DNA of 38,461 bases, taken from NCBI GenBank assembly GCA_030266915.1, contig JAJDIZ010000009.1, positions 1 to 38,461 on the forward strand, written 5' to 3'. The position numbers were made by a program, and so were the translations under genes. Below, one piece after another: positions 6,171 to 14,198 of this stretch. Within the stretch, counting starts at the first letter, position 1. Each line of letters opens with the position of its first letter. The DNA is from Ruminococcaceae bacterium OttesenSCG-928-D13. Its GTDB lineage: Bacteria; Bacillota; Clostridia; Oscillospirales; Ruminococcaceae. The notes beneath the pieces were generated by a model. The model saw nothing but the letters and a program-made list of their open reading frames with translations. It searched no databases and had not been told where the DNA came from.

Positions 6171-7812
6171 CAAGTTCACCCCCCATCTGCCCGACGAATC
6201 GGTAAGTTATGCGTACATCCTGAACTCTGTTGCTAAAGTCACCCACACGTTCGCCAATCTCGATTGATTCAATCAACTCATGCAGGGTATTACGATCCGG
6301 CTGATCCAGCGCAAGATATGCCCGTAGGCGCTGTATCCACTCGTCCACGTCATGCGCCACCTGTTCTGCTGCCGCCAAGGCTTTGGACAACTGCCTGTGT
6401 TTTGCTTGCTTTTCCGCCCGTTCGGTGTCGGCGGCGGCAGTGAGTGACTGAAAGGTCTCGGGCGATATTTTTCCAGCCAACCTGTCTTCGTAGAGCGACA
6501 TGCCCAGGCCATCCAGTTCATGCATACGATCCGAGAGCTGTTCCAGCTCTTTTTTTGTATCCAGCAACGCCGGCAGCGAATGCCTGCTGCGCAGCCTGTC
6601 CACGACACCTTCCTCGTCTATTTCCGCCATAGCAAGCTGTGATTGAACATCTGCCTGCACCAGCTTCAAAAGCACTTTCTCAGAAATGGTGTGCCAGGAG
6701 CATTCGGCGCCACCAGTACGGCTGTGCAGGCTGCAATAGTAACGCGGGTAGCGAACCACCCTCCCATCCGTTTTGCGCCGCTGTACGGTCGAGGTGCAGA
6801 CCATCGAATGGCCATTGGAGCACACCAGCAGCCCAGCAAACAAACTACGCTCCGGTTTTTTTACATCCGCGGGGTTGCAGCGACTCAATGATATTCTCTG
6901 CACAGCGTTCCACATTTCCTGCGAAACAATTGCCTCGTGGGTATTGTCAGCCCTGGCCCACGCCTCCTCGGGCCGATGCACAGTGGTTTTGTCTTTGTAG
7001 GAGCGCGTCCCGGTAATCAGTTTTACTGTATGGCCGAGATAGACCTCGTTGTGGAGCATGAGTTTCACGGTGCGGTCAGTCCAGACGGTGACATGCCGAT
7101 AGGGATTCTCCCGCCCCTCCCGCTGGAACCAGTAAGCCCGTGGAGGGAGTATGCCGTCGTTGTTGAGTGCTGCCGCTATTTTGGCGTAGCCGGTCTTTTG
7201 TGCCCTGAGTGTAAATATCCGCCTTACGATATCGGCAGCATAGGGGTCCACGGCCAGCCGGGCAGGATGATCCGGGTTCTTTATGTACCCATACGGCGCA
7301 TAAGAACCGATGTACTCCCCGGCATGGGCCTTGGCGTGCAGCACGGACCGTATTTTCCGGCTTAGATCTCGAAGATGGTAGTCGTTCAGCAGGGAGCGGA
7401 AGGGCAGTAGGTCGTCGTTGCCCTCGCTGTCGATGTCATCCATCAAAGCGATGAACCGGCAGCCAAGCCGCGGGAATACCTCATCGGTGTAGCGGCCCAC
7501 CTCAATGTAATCACGCCCCAAGCGGGAAAGGTCTTTCACCAGAATCAAGTCAATTCGCCCAGCCTCGGCATCCGCCACCATCCGCTCAAAACCGGGACGG
7601 TGGAAATTGCCCCCACTGAAACCATCGTCGGTGTAGGTGTCCACCACGTTCCAGCCCCGCAGCAGAGCATACTCCCGGAGCATAACCTTTTGGTTTTCGA
7701 TGCTGGTGGAATCGCGCTGGAAGGGGTTGCCCTTCCGCTTGCCCTTGGCGCTGTTGGCGGTATCCTCCACGCTCAACCGGGTATAAATGCCTACATCATA
7801 CCGCCTGTTCAT
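6127..7812 (-). CDS. Large serine recombinase (561 aa)
   Basis: A full-length site-specific serine recombinase. The N-terminal resolvase domain has catalytic Ser in VGIYTRLSVED (about residue 12), then DDGFSGGNFHRPGFERM and VKDLSRLGRDYIEVGRY. The recombinase domain follows (YGYIKNPDHPARLAVDPY). The zinc-ribbon region is unusual: LLVCSNGHSM has only one Cys where the family normally has CxxC, while the second pair (YYC, AEC) is kept; the nearby His may replace the ligand. A coiled coil (KKELEQLSDRMHEL) and a DUF4368-like C-terminus (ELIESIEIGERV) complete it. The ATG at 7812 follows GGAGGTGG and overlaps the previous recombinase by 17 bases. It probably acts with its neighbours in excision and integration of the element. 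Confidence 0.9.
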   Translation of the reverse strand: MNRRYDVGIYTRLSVEDTANSAKGKRKGNPFQRDSTSIENQKVMLREYALLRGWNVVDTYTDDGFSGGNFHRPGFERMVADAEAGRIDLILVKDLSRLGRDYIEVGRYTDEVFPRLGCRFIALMDDIDSEGNDDLLPFRSLLNDYHLRDLSRKIRSVLHAKAHAGEYIGSYAPYGYIKNPDHPARLAVDPYAADIVRRIFTLRAQKTGYAKIAAALNNDGILPPRAYWFQREGRENPYRHVTVWTDRTVKLMLHNEVYLGHTVKLITGTRSYKDKTTVHRPEEAWARADNTHEAIVSQEMWNAVQRISLSRCNPADVKKPERSLFAGLLVCSNGHSMVCTSTVQRRKTDGRVVRYPRYYCSLHSRTGGAECSWHTISEKVLLKLVQADVQSQLAMAEIDEEGVVDRLRSRHSLPALLDTKKELEQLSDRMHELDGLGMSLYEDRLAGKISPETFQSLTAAADTERAEKQAKHRQLSKALAAAEQVAHDVDEWIQRLRAYLALDQPDRNTLHELIESIEIGERVGDFSNRVQDVRITYRFVGQMGGELDGRTESGDLLPSKS

Positions 7813-9454
7813 AGGTTTCCACCTCCAGGCCAGCCAGCGAATTGCTGACATCGCCCACAAAACGATAGACGATGTTGACATGGCACTCACGCTGGCCATT
7901 CACCACCACCGGCGCCGAGATGTCAATGTGGTCGATTAATTCCAGCAGAATAGCCTGGGATAGTGTTTCCAGCGCCGCGTATTTGCGGATGGCTTTCGCC
8001 CAGGCGTCCACATCGCACCATTGCTGCTCCCCTTGCTCCACCTTATCCCGCAGGATTTTCAAGCTGTCGGTCTTGTCGGTGCGCTCCCGCTCGTACTTGG
8101 GCATTAGGCTTTGGAACATGGATTCGGTCACAACGCCCCGCACCCGGTCCTCATAGAGCGTTTGCATGATGCGCTCAAGTTCCACCAAACGGGTTTCCGC
8201 AGCCTTTAGTTCCTGCCGGTAGGTTGTAAGGTAGGCCAGCCCCTCCCGGTTTTTGGTGTCCACGATACGCCGCATGACCCGATGCTCGTCCCACTCCACC
8301 CGCTGCGCGTTGGCTCGGATATCGTGGAGAACCAGTTCAGTGAGCACCGCCTCGGAAATGCTGTGGACGGTACAGGCACTCTTGCCGCTGCGGGCGTAGT
8401 TGCCGCATATAAAGTAGACACGTTTCCATGGATCACCATTTTTGTAAACGCCTTTTTCGGTGGAACATTTCATGGTGAAACCACAATCGGCACAGCGCAG
8501 CAGGCCGACAAACTTGCTCTGCGGGCCATCCGCGCATTTGCGGGGCATGTAGCCCTTCTCGTCCAGCAAGCGTACCGTCTCCCAGGTTTCGGGATCAATC
8601 AGTGGCTCGTGGGTGTTTTCCACCCGCACCCACTGCTCCTCCGGCTTGCCCACCAGCTTGTGGTTTTTGTAGGACACGGTGCCTGTTTTGCCCTGCACCA
8701 TATGCCCGGCATAGACCTCATTGCGCAGAATCACCTTCACGCTGCTCATGTTCCAGATGCCGTTTTCCTTGCGGGGATTTTCCCTGCCATTGCGGCGGTA
8801 ATAGATTTGCTTGGGCGAGGGCACCTTTTCCTCGTTGAAGGTGGTGGCGATGGCCCGAAAACCGATGCCCTGACTTCGCATGGCGAACATCCGCCGCACG
8901 ATGGGCGCGGTCTCCTCGTCAATGACCAGATGGTGTTTGTCCTGCGGGTCCCGCATATACCCTATGGGGGCATAGGTGCCCATGAATTTTCCCTGGGCCA
9001 TGCAGGCCCGCTTGACCGCCCGCACCTTCTTGCTGGTGTCTTTAGAGTAAAATTCGTTAAATAGGTTACGGTACACCGCCATATCATTGTCGCCCATCAT
9101 GGTATCAACCGAGTCGTTCAGGGCGATGAAGCGGCAGCCCAGGGCAGGCAGGGTCTCTTCGGTGAGCTTGCCCACCTCGATGTAATTACGTCCCAGGCGG
9201 GACAAGTCCTTGACCACAATCACGTTGATGCGGCCATCCCGCACGTCCTGCATCATTCGCTGAAACGCAGGCCGTTCAAAATTCGTGCCGGTCCAGCCAT
9301 CATCGATATAGATGTCTCTGATTTCCCACCCCTCTTCCTCGGCATATTTCGTCAGCAAAAGCCTCTGGTTTTCTACGCTGACGGATTCGCCCGCGCGCAG
9401 GTCGTCCTTAGACAGCCGCACGTAGAGACCGGCCATGTAATCGGTTTTGCCCAT
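7796..9454 (-). CDS. Large serine recombinase (552 aa)
   Basis: The first of the three leftward recombinases. The N-terminal catalytic domain has MAGLYVRLSKDDL (catalytic Ser at about residue 14), DDGWTGTNFERPAFQRMM and VKDLSRLGRNYIEVGKL. A recombinase domain follows, then a complete zinc ribbon (LLRCADCGFTM with a later YFICGNYARSGKSAC), a coiled coil, and a DUF4368-like end (LELIDHIDISAPVVV). The ATG at 9454 is preceded by CTGGAGGATTGACA; an upstream in-frame GTG-type start at 9484 has no site. The pairing of two full recombinases plus a small one, all overlapping, is typical of large Clostridia conjugative or mobilisable elements. The enzyme would cut and rejoin att sites that I could not locate here. 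Confidence 0.9.
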   Translation of the reverse strand: MGKTDYMAGLYVRLSKDDLRAGESVSVENQRLLLTKYAEEEGWEIRDIYIDDGWTGTNFERPAFQRMMQDVRDGRINVIVVKDLSRLGRNYIEVGKLTEETLPALGCRFIALNDSVDTMMGDNDMAVYRNLFNEFYSKDTSKKVRAVKRACMAQGKFMGTYAPIGYMRDPQDKHHLVIDEETAPIVRRMFAMRSQGIGFRAIATTFNEEKVPSPKQIYYRRNGRENPRKENGIWNMSSVKVILRNEVYAGHMVQGKTGTVSYKNHKLVGKPEEQWVRVENTHEPLIDPETWETVRLLDEKGYMPRKCADGPQSKFVGLLRCADCGFTMKCSTEKGVYKNGDPWKRVYFICGNYARSGKSACTVHSISEAVLTELVLHDIRANAQRVEWDEHRVMRRIVDTKNREGLAYLTTYRQELKAAETRLVELERIMQTLYEDRVRGVVTESMFQSLMPKYERERTDKTDSLKILRDKVEQGEQQWCDVDAWAKAIRKYAALETLSQAILLELIDHIDISAPVVVNGQRECHVNIVYRFVGDVSNSLAGLEVETYEQAV

Positions 9455-9561
9455 TGTCAATCCTCCAGTTCTATGGGCAACCACGCCGGTGGGCGATACG
9501 ATCTCTCCAGCTTTAGGTTACCTTGGAATGCAGCCTGTTTACAAGGCCCCAGACGCTCTTT

Positions 9562-9768
9562 TCAGCTATTCTGTAGAATGTTTTTTGCACGCTTGTCCAT
9601 TTCCGTGAGCACCTGCTGTGCGGCCAAGCGCTCCAGGGCAGGCCCCAGTTTCTTTTCGCCGGTGTACACACTGGTAACTCGATAGAGTGTCCTGCCCATT
9701 TTTACCTCCCGGTAAGAGCTGACTTGCGGGTGGGCGGGATGCTGTGTATTGCTTGTAGTATTGCTCAT
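9562..9768 (-). CDS. TnpW-like transposon protein (68 aa)
   Basis: A small protein with a short N-terminal polar stretch, then SSYREVKMGRTLYRVTSVYT and a helical tail (ALERLAAQQVLTEMDKRAKN). The centre, K-M/I-G-x-T-x-Y-x-V-x-x-x-Y/F, resembles the TnpW family found on Tn4451-type and other Clostridia elements. Its function is not established. The ATG at 9768 follows TGGAGGCACCTATT; a longer frame would start inside the helicase gene. It sits 34 bases after the helicase stop and about 110 bases before the first leftward recombinase, so it belongs to the same leftward transcription unit. Confidence 0.65.
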   Translation of the reverse strand: MSNTTSNTQHPAHPQVSSYREVKMGRTLYRVTSVYTGEKKLGPALERLAAQQVLTEMDKRAKNILQNS

Positions 9769-9802
9769 AATAGGTGCCTCCATGGCCAAAATGAAAACCG
9801 GG

Positions 9803-12145
9803 CTACTCAAAGTAACCCGGTGCTTTTTTCGTTCGCAGAAATGTGCCGACATCTTGCATATTGCCGGTCACCCGGCAACTCGGCAGTGCGCGGAGCACCT
9901 GTTCCCGGTAGGGAGCACCCTCGCGGGCTCGACAATCCAGCAAAGCCACCACACCGCTGTCGGTCTCGGTGCGGATAAGCCGGCCAAAGCCCTGTTTTAG
10001 TTTCACCAACATATCTGGCAGTACCACACTATCCTTATAGGCAGCCATGTTTGGGTAGAGAGACTGCTCATACTCGGTGATGGGGTCGGGCACAGCGAAG
10101 GGGAGCCGCACGATGATGAGCATGGAGAGGGCATCTCCGGGGATGTCGATACCCTCCCACAGCGCACCAGAGGCGAACAGGACGCCATTGCCACTCTCCT
10201 TGAACTGATTGATGGCGGTGGTGTCACCCCGTCCCATGCGAAACATGGGGAACGGCAGATCTCTATGCAGTAGTGTTGTGTACACCAACCCCATCGCATT
10301 GTAGGAAGTGAACAGCACTGCCGCATGGGCATGCGATGCAAGGATAAGCCGTTCCACTTCGTCTGAAATGGCATCCAGATATTCACGGTTGTGGTTGTCG
10401 GGGAAGGGTGTTTGCTCACTGATGTACAGCAGGGTGTTGGCATGATGATCAAATGGCGAGGGCTTGCTGGTTTCCATCTGGTACGCTTCGGGCAGCCGGT
10501 GCAGACCGAGCGTCTGCTTGATGCGGCTGAAATCCCCGGCTGCCGACAGGGTGCCGGAGGTAAGCACGATGGGCAATCCCTTGCTCCAGAAATCCTGCAA
10601 GAGCAGCTCGTCCAGGTTTTTCGGGATGGCACAAAGAGCAGTATCAGCGCCACGCTCTTCCGTCCAACAGATGAGGCTGGTATGCTTTTCCAGTATGGAG
10701 ACACGTTTCAGGATACTGGTCAATTCCCACAGGATGTGGGAATGCCGGCCCCTATGCCGGGCAGAAACCCGCTGCTCGTGCAGCGCGGCCATCAGGTCAG
10801 AGCAAATGCACCGTATGTTGCGCAGATGTCGGGTAGAGTCTTTGTCCAAAAAAACAGTGAGTTTGTCCGCATCCTCTTCAATTTCCCCGATGGCTGTACC
10901 GGCCAGTAGGTGCTTGGTCAAGCGGCCATTCTGCCCGCGCAGTTTTTTTGCATTGGTTCGGATGGTTTCGGCGGATTCGCCGGACCGCATGGTCAGCGTG
11001 TAAATTTCCTCCGTCACAAGCGGAATCTCAGCAGCTGCCAGTTCCACCCCGTACAACTGACGCGCGGCGGCAAGAAACTTGTGTCCCTCATCGATGATGA
11101 CGGCCTGGTAATGCGGAAGCAGGGGCTTTTGCTTGTCCCGGCGGCGGTGGATATCCGCCAGCAGGAACTGATGATTACAAATCTGAAAATCATGCCGGTT
11201 GGATTGCACATGCGCCAGATGGCGGCGGTGCCGACAGATTTCGCGGTGGGGGCAGTTGTAGTCGCACCGGCCCGATACACCGATCCGCCGCTTCATGTAG
11301 GGCGTGAGGTTCTCCACGCTGGCCAAATCGACAGCGGCTGTTTGTTCCAGCAGGGGAAGGAGCAACGCTGCGGTTGCTTCGTCCGCATCCATAAGGTAGG
11401 TACGCAGGCGGCGTTCGCAGAGGTAGTGCTCCCGGCCTTTGCGCAGCACCGCGGTCAGCGGTTCACGGATGATACCACCTTCCATCAGGATACGCGACAG
11501 TTCGGGGATGTATTCGCGCACCAGGGCGTTCTGAAGGGCGATGCTGGAGGTGGATACCACCACAGGCATCCGGGCGCTGTCGGCCCAATTCTGGCCGGGA
11601 AACGCGCCCCGGTACCAGAAGTCGTTGGCCCGGCCCCGCTTCACAAGTGTGGCGGAGGTCAGGTAAGCAAGGGTCTTTCCAACGCCCACCTCGGCCTCGG
11701 ACAAAGAAACACGGCGCCTGCACAGGGCGTCTAAAGTGTGGGCGGCCAGCTCTGCCTGGGACCGGCGTAAAGTATAGCCGTGGGCGGGTAGCAGTTTGTG
11801 GAACACATGCTCCAGTATCTGTGCAAGCTCTTCCTCGGACAGTTTTTCGCCCGGCGTCCTGTCGGCCTCATAGCGGCTCCGCCCAGTTGTGAACAATGTG
11901 CGTATCTTGGCTGCTGCCTTGCCGAAGTCCTCGTCCCCCAGGGGATTCTTTCGGCGGGAGATGAGCTGGGAACGGTTGGTTTTTAGATCATAGGCGCAAT
12001 AGCGATAGCCATTGGACATTTCTTTCTCGAACAGGACACAGCCGTAGGCGGTGAACAGCGGCTTGCCCTCATCATAGGTGTGGCCGAGCAGGCCGAAAGG
12101 AATATTAAAGTCAATTTCGTGGGTATTGGGGTTGTATATATGCAT
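9803..12145 (-). CDS. DinG/XPD-type ATP-dependent DNA helicase
   Basis: A 780-residue superfamily 2 helicase. Walker A is SEAEVGVGKT (about 149-158), the Walker B box is IIDEGHKF (about 350-357, DEGH rather than DEAH), and motif VI is QGFGRLIRTETDSG near the C-terminus. Between motifs I and II, Cys243, Cys294, Cys298 and Cys304 have the spacing of the 4Fe-4S cluster ligands of DinG and XPD. It should unwind DNA 5' to 3', probably during transfer or repair of the element. The N-terminal 120 residues are not typical of chromosomal DinG, which suggests a mobile-element branch. The ATG at 12145 follows AAGGAGAGATTCCT. It is transcribed in the same direction as the recombinases. Confidence 0.85.
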   Translation of the reverse strand: MHIYNPNTHEIDFNIPFGLLGHTYDEGKPLFTAYGCVLFEKEMSNGYRYCAYDLKTNRSQLISRRKNPLGDEDFGKAAAKIRTLFTTGRSRYEADRTPGEKLSEEELAQILEHVFHKLLPAHGYTLRRSQAELAAHTLDALCRRRVSLSEAEVGVGKTLAYLTSATLVKRGRANDFWYRGAFPGQNWADSARMPVVVSTSSIALQNALVREYIPELSRILMEGGIIREPLTAVLRKGREHYLCERRLRTYLMDADEATAALLLPLLEQTAAVDLASVENLTPYMKRRIGVSGRCDYNCPHREICRHRRHLAHVQSNRHDFQICNHQFLLADIHRRRDKQKPLLPHYQAVIIDEGHKFLAAARQLYGVELAAAEIPLVTEEIYTLTMRSGESAETIRTNAKKLRGQNGRLTKHLLAGTAIGEIEEDADKLTVFLDKDSTRHLRNIRCICSDLMAALHEQRVSARHRGRHSHILWELTSILKRVSILEKHTSLICWTEERGADTALCAIPKNLDELLLQDFWSKGLPIVLTSGTLSAAGDFSRIKQTLGLHRLPEAYQMETSKPSPFDHHANTLLYISEQTPFPDNHNREYLDAISDEVERLILASHAHAAVLFTSYNAMGLVYTTLLHRDLPFPMFRMGRGDTTAINQFKESGNGVLFASGALWEGIDIPGDALSMLIIVRLPFAVPDPITEYEQSLYPNMAAYKDSVVLPDMLVKLKQGFGRLIRTETDSGVVALLDCRAREGAPYREQVLRALPSCRVTGNMQDVGTFLRTKKAPGYFE

Positions 12146-12770
12146 AGGAATCTCTCCTTGATTGGTTCGGTAGCACGATGGTGCGGCCGGATTCGGGCGC
12201 TAGGCCCGATGCATCCGGCCGCAATAGTCCTGCCGCCAAACCTGTTCTGGTTTATTCGCAATGGAACCGCCTTGTCCGGTTCCATTGCTTGGGTAAATAC
12301 CCCGCGGCTTACCGCGCTTCCTTAATGCCCTTGAAATCCTTGGAATAGCAGAAAGCCGAGGGATACCCCGCAGTCTCTGCTGCGGGGAGACTTCATTGGC
12401 GCAATGCTGTGTTTATGGCTTTTCACCAGGCCGGGCAGTAATCTGCCCGCGCGAAAGCCCACCCCAGCCTTTTTCAGCCAGGTCGGTGCTTTCCCCGCTT
12501 CCGCAGGTTCCCCTCTTCGGGGAAGGGTATCCTTATCCTTCTATGCCTTGTGTCTGCCCATGATCTCATATCGAGAGGGGCGCTGTGCCCAGCCCCTGAA
12601 TGGGGCCGGGCAGTCCTCGCGCGTGGCATGGAAGGGAATGTACCCGGTGATGCCTGATATGGCCGATGGCGCTGGCGTTTTTCAAGGTGCGGCAGAGGTG
12701 AAAATCTGAAAAACTCGATTTTCCCCTTCACTTACTTCTCCGCCAAAGTGGCATTTTGAGTACCGAAAAA
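12146..12770. other. Hairpin-rich intergenic region before the helicase
   Basis: About 625 bases with no credible gene; the open frames on both strands have random-looking composition. Strong inverted repeats are stacked here: GCGGCCGGAT 12183-12192 with 12213-12222, enclosing TCGGGC 12193-12198 with GCCCGA 12204-12209; CAATGGAACCG 12259-12269 with 12277-12287; CCCCGCAG 12366-12373 with 12380-12387; and GGGCAG 12433-12438 with 12443-12448. It would be the long 5' leader of the leftward helicase-recombinase transcript or contain a separate structured RNA. Confidence 0.5.
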
Positions 12771-13232
12771 TCAAAACTTCACAAATATCTTTTTAAGTTT
12801 GACCAATACACGTCGTTTTCTTTTGTTGACTGCTTTTTGGCAGAGTCCAGTCTGGGCAGCGTATTCGCGCTCAGTTAGTTTGTCGTGGTACAGTGCATGG
12901 ATAAGGTTAAGTTCCTGCTTATCCAGTAATGAAAGGCAGCGGTGCAATTCCTTTCGGCGCTCATTGATGAAAAAAATATCCTCCGGAGATAGAGCAGTAC
13001 CTATGAAGTGCTGGTTTTGCTCATGAAGCTGTTCCAGAGAATGCTCTCTGGGCGGTATGATGCGGGTGATTTCGCCTTTTCGGTTGCGCCGTACCCGCGC
13101 ATGTTTCAGCTCCCATTCAATATATTCCATTTTTCGATCGCTCTTTTTCAGGACATTCATCACGGAGGGGGAAATAGGGACGTCAGAATACAGGACACGA
13201 TAGTCAGGATGGTATTGCTTATTAAGCGGCAT
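12771..13232 (-). CDS. Sigma-70 region 4-like protein
   Basis: A 153-residue protein whose C-terminus matches sigma region 4 or a related helix-turn-helix: LSLLDKQELNLIHALYHDKL, then REYAAQTGLCQKAVNKRKRRV, followed by a basic tail. The N-terminal part (HPDYRVLYSDVPISPSVMNV) is not a sigma region 2. The ATG at 13232 follows GAGGAGGAGAGCA. Upstream an intrinsic-terminator-like hairpin (13255-13285) and four 11-bp repeats (13360-13397) suggest tight transcriptional control by the regulator gene next to it. It probably activates the downstream leftward helicase, TnpW and recombinase genes, which share its orientation. Confidence 0.7.
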   Translation of the reverse strand: MPLNKQYHPDYRVLYSDVPISPSVMNVLKKSDRKMEYIEWELKHARVRRNRKGEITRIIPPREHSLEQLHEQNQHFIGTALSPEDIFFINERRKELHRCLSLLDKQELNLIHALYHDKLTEREYAAQTGLCQKAVNKRKRRVLVKLKKIFVKF

Positions 13233-13245
13233 TGCTCTCCTCCTC

Positions 13246-13285
13246 AAAAAGAAAAGCGCCGAATCCCCAAAGGGATTGCGGCGCT
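13246..13285 (-). terminator. Attenuator-like hairpin before the sigma-like gene
   Basis: On the minus strand a stem is formed by AGCGCC (13255-13260 in plus coordinates) with GGCGCT (13280-13285) and AATCCC (13262-13267) with GGGATT (13272-13277), with one bulged base. It is followed by TTTTCTTTTT. The T-run ends just before the GAGGAGGAG ribosome site. Transcripts starting upstream must pass this terminator before reaching the sigma-like gene. Confidence 0.65.
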
Positions 13286-13343
13286 GGCGCAATATATGAA
13301 ATACTGAATCACCTGTCTGTGACAGTGAGGGCCGCAAGGAGAT

Positions 13344-13397
13344 ATGCTACACCCCAAACCTATTCTAAATCTATTTTCAATCTATTACTTTTCTATT
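13344..13397 (-). promoter_or_regulatory. Four direct repeats at 11-bp spacing with a nearby -10
   Basis: The plus strand has CTATT at 13360, 13371, 13382 and 13393, each exactly 11 bp apart; on the minus strand these read AATAG. Direct repeats at one-helical-turn spacing are the usual binding pattern of OmpR/PhoB-family winged-helix regulators. A candidate -10, TAGCAT, lies at 13349-13344 on the minus strand, about 11 bases after the last repeat, so the repeats would replace or overlap the -35. The target is the sigma-like gene at 13232, and the adjacent winged-helix gene is the obvious binder. Confidence 0.65.
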
Positions 13398-13412
13398 TTC
13401 GCAGTGACATCA

Positions 13413-14147
13413 TCAAGCTGATTTGTCCTTAGTGTACTGTGGTGAAAATACATATCCCTTGCCACGTTTTGTCCAAATGTATTTTGGCAAGGAATCATTC
13501 CATTGTATTTTCTTGCGGATATTCTTCATGTGGTTGTGGATGAGATTTGCGGGTGCGTCTGAGTATTCCGAACCCCACACATGCCTATATATTTGCGAAT
13601 GGCTGAGATATATACCACGATATTCCATCAGTAAGCTCAGTATGTCAAATTCCACCACGCTTAACTCGATTTTCAGGTCATCAACCACAGCACAGCATGT
13701 CCCGGAATCCAATGTGATTTTGTAATCAACATACAGTGTAAGTGGTTTTTTCTGCTTCTCTTTCTCATCTGCATATGTGTTGACAATTTCAATGCATTTT
13801 TCAATGGCCCAGATCATGTTTACCGGCAATGCTATCATTTGGATGTCATTCTCATGAACAACAGCCTCTGCACTTTTGTTGGCATTATCTTCATACGGAA
13901 AAAGGACAATGGGTGTGTTTGAAAGTGAACGTAGAAGCTTGACGTATCTATGAAATTTCGAGTTAGAGCTCTGGTTAAGCGTCAGTGCAATCATATGGTA
14001 GTCTTCCAGGTTATTCTCTAGCAAGGCAGCCGAAATTGGTTTGTCCACAAGAATAAAATCCCTCTGGGCCCAGGCGGCACGAGCGTTCTCTACATAGTGT
14101 TGACCGCCTTCATCGGAGATAGTGAGTATTCTTTTTTTCAAAATCAT
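13413..14147 (-). CDS. OmpR-type winged-helix regulator with degenerate receiver
   Basis: About 244 residues. The C-terminal 100 residues form a Trans_reg_C winged helix: LKIELSVVEFDILSLLMEYR, HSQIYRHVWGSE, NLIHNHMKNIRKKI and KYIWTKRGKGYVF. The N-terminal half has receiver-like alternation, but the strand-3 position that should carry the phosphorylated Asp reads DYHMIALTLNQSS, with no Asp. It is thus probably an atypical response regulator not controlled by a kinase; no kinase gene is nearby. I chose the ATG at 14147, which has AAAGG just upstream; two earlier ATGs (14165, 14150) are possible. Its gene sits directly upstream of the 11-bp repeats before the sigma-like gene. The IS remnant starts about 50 bases upstream of it. 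Confidence 0.75.
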   Translation of the reverse strand: MILKKRILTISDEGGQHYVENARAAWAQRDFILVDKPISAALLENNLEDYHMIALTLNQSSNSKFHRYVKLLRSLSNTPIVLFPYEDNANKSAEAVVHENDIQMIALPVNMIWAIEKCIEIVNTYADEKEKQKKPLTLYVDYKITLDSGTCCAVVDDLKIELSVVEFDILSLLMEYRGIYLSHSQIYRHVWGSEYSDAPANLIHNHMKNIRKKIQWNDSLPKYIWTKRGKGYVFSPQYTKDKSA

Positions 14148-14198
14148 CATTTCCTTTATCAACATTTAATGGGTGACTCGACATAATATGCGGTAAGA

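Noticed and set aside
8282-9064. 260-residue plus-strand frame
   Set aside because: Antisense to the zinc-ribbon and recombinase domains of a well-supported recombinase gene.
10910-11734. 274-residue plus-strand frame
   Set aside because: Antisense to the helicase gene, which has all expected motifs.
12404-12731. Open frames on both strands in the helicase leader
   Set aside because: Low-quality sequences without initiation signals; the region is dominated by inverted repeats.
13360-13397. CRISPR-like array
   Set aside because: The 5-bp units at 11-bp spacing are far too short for CRISPR repeats and spacers; they fit a regulator binding site.
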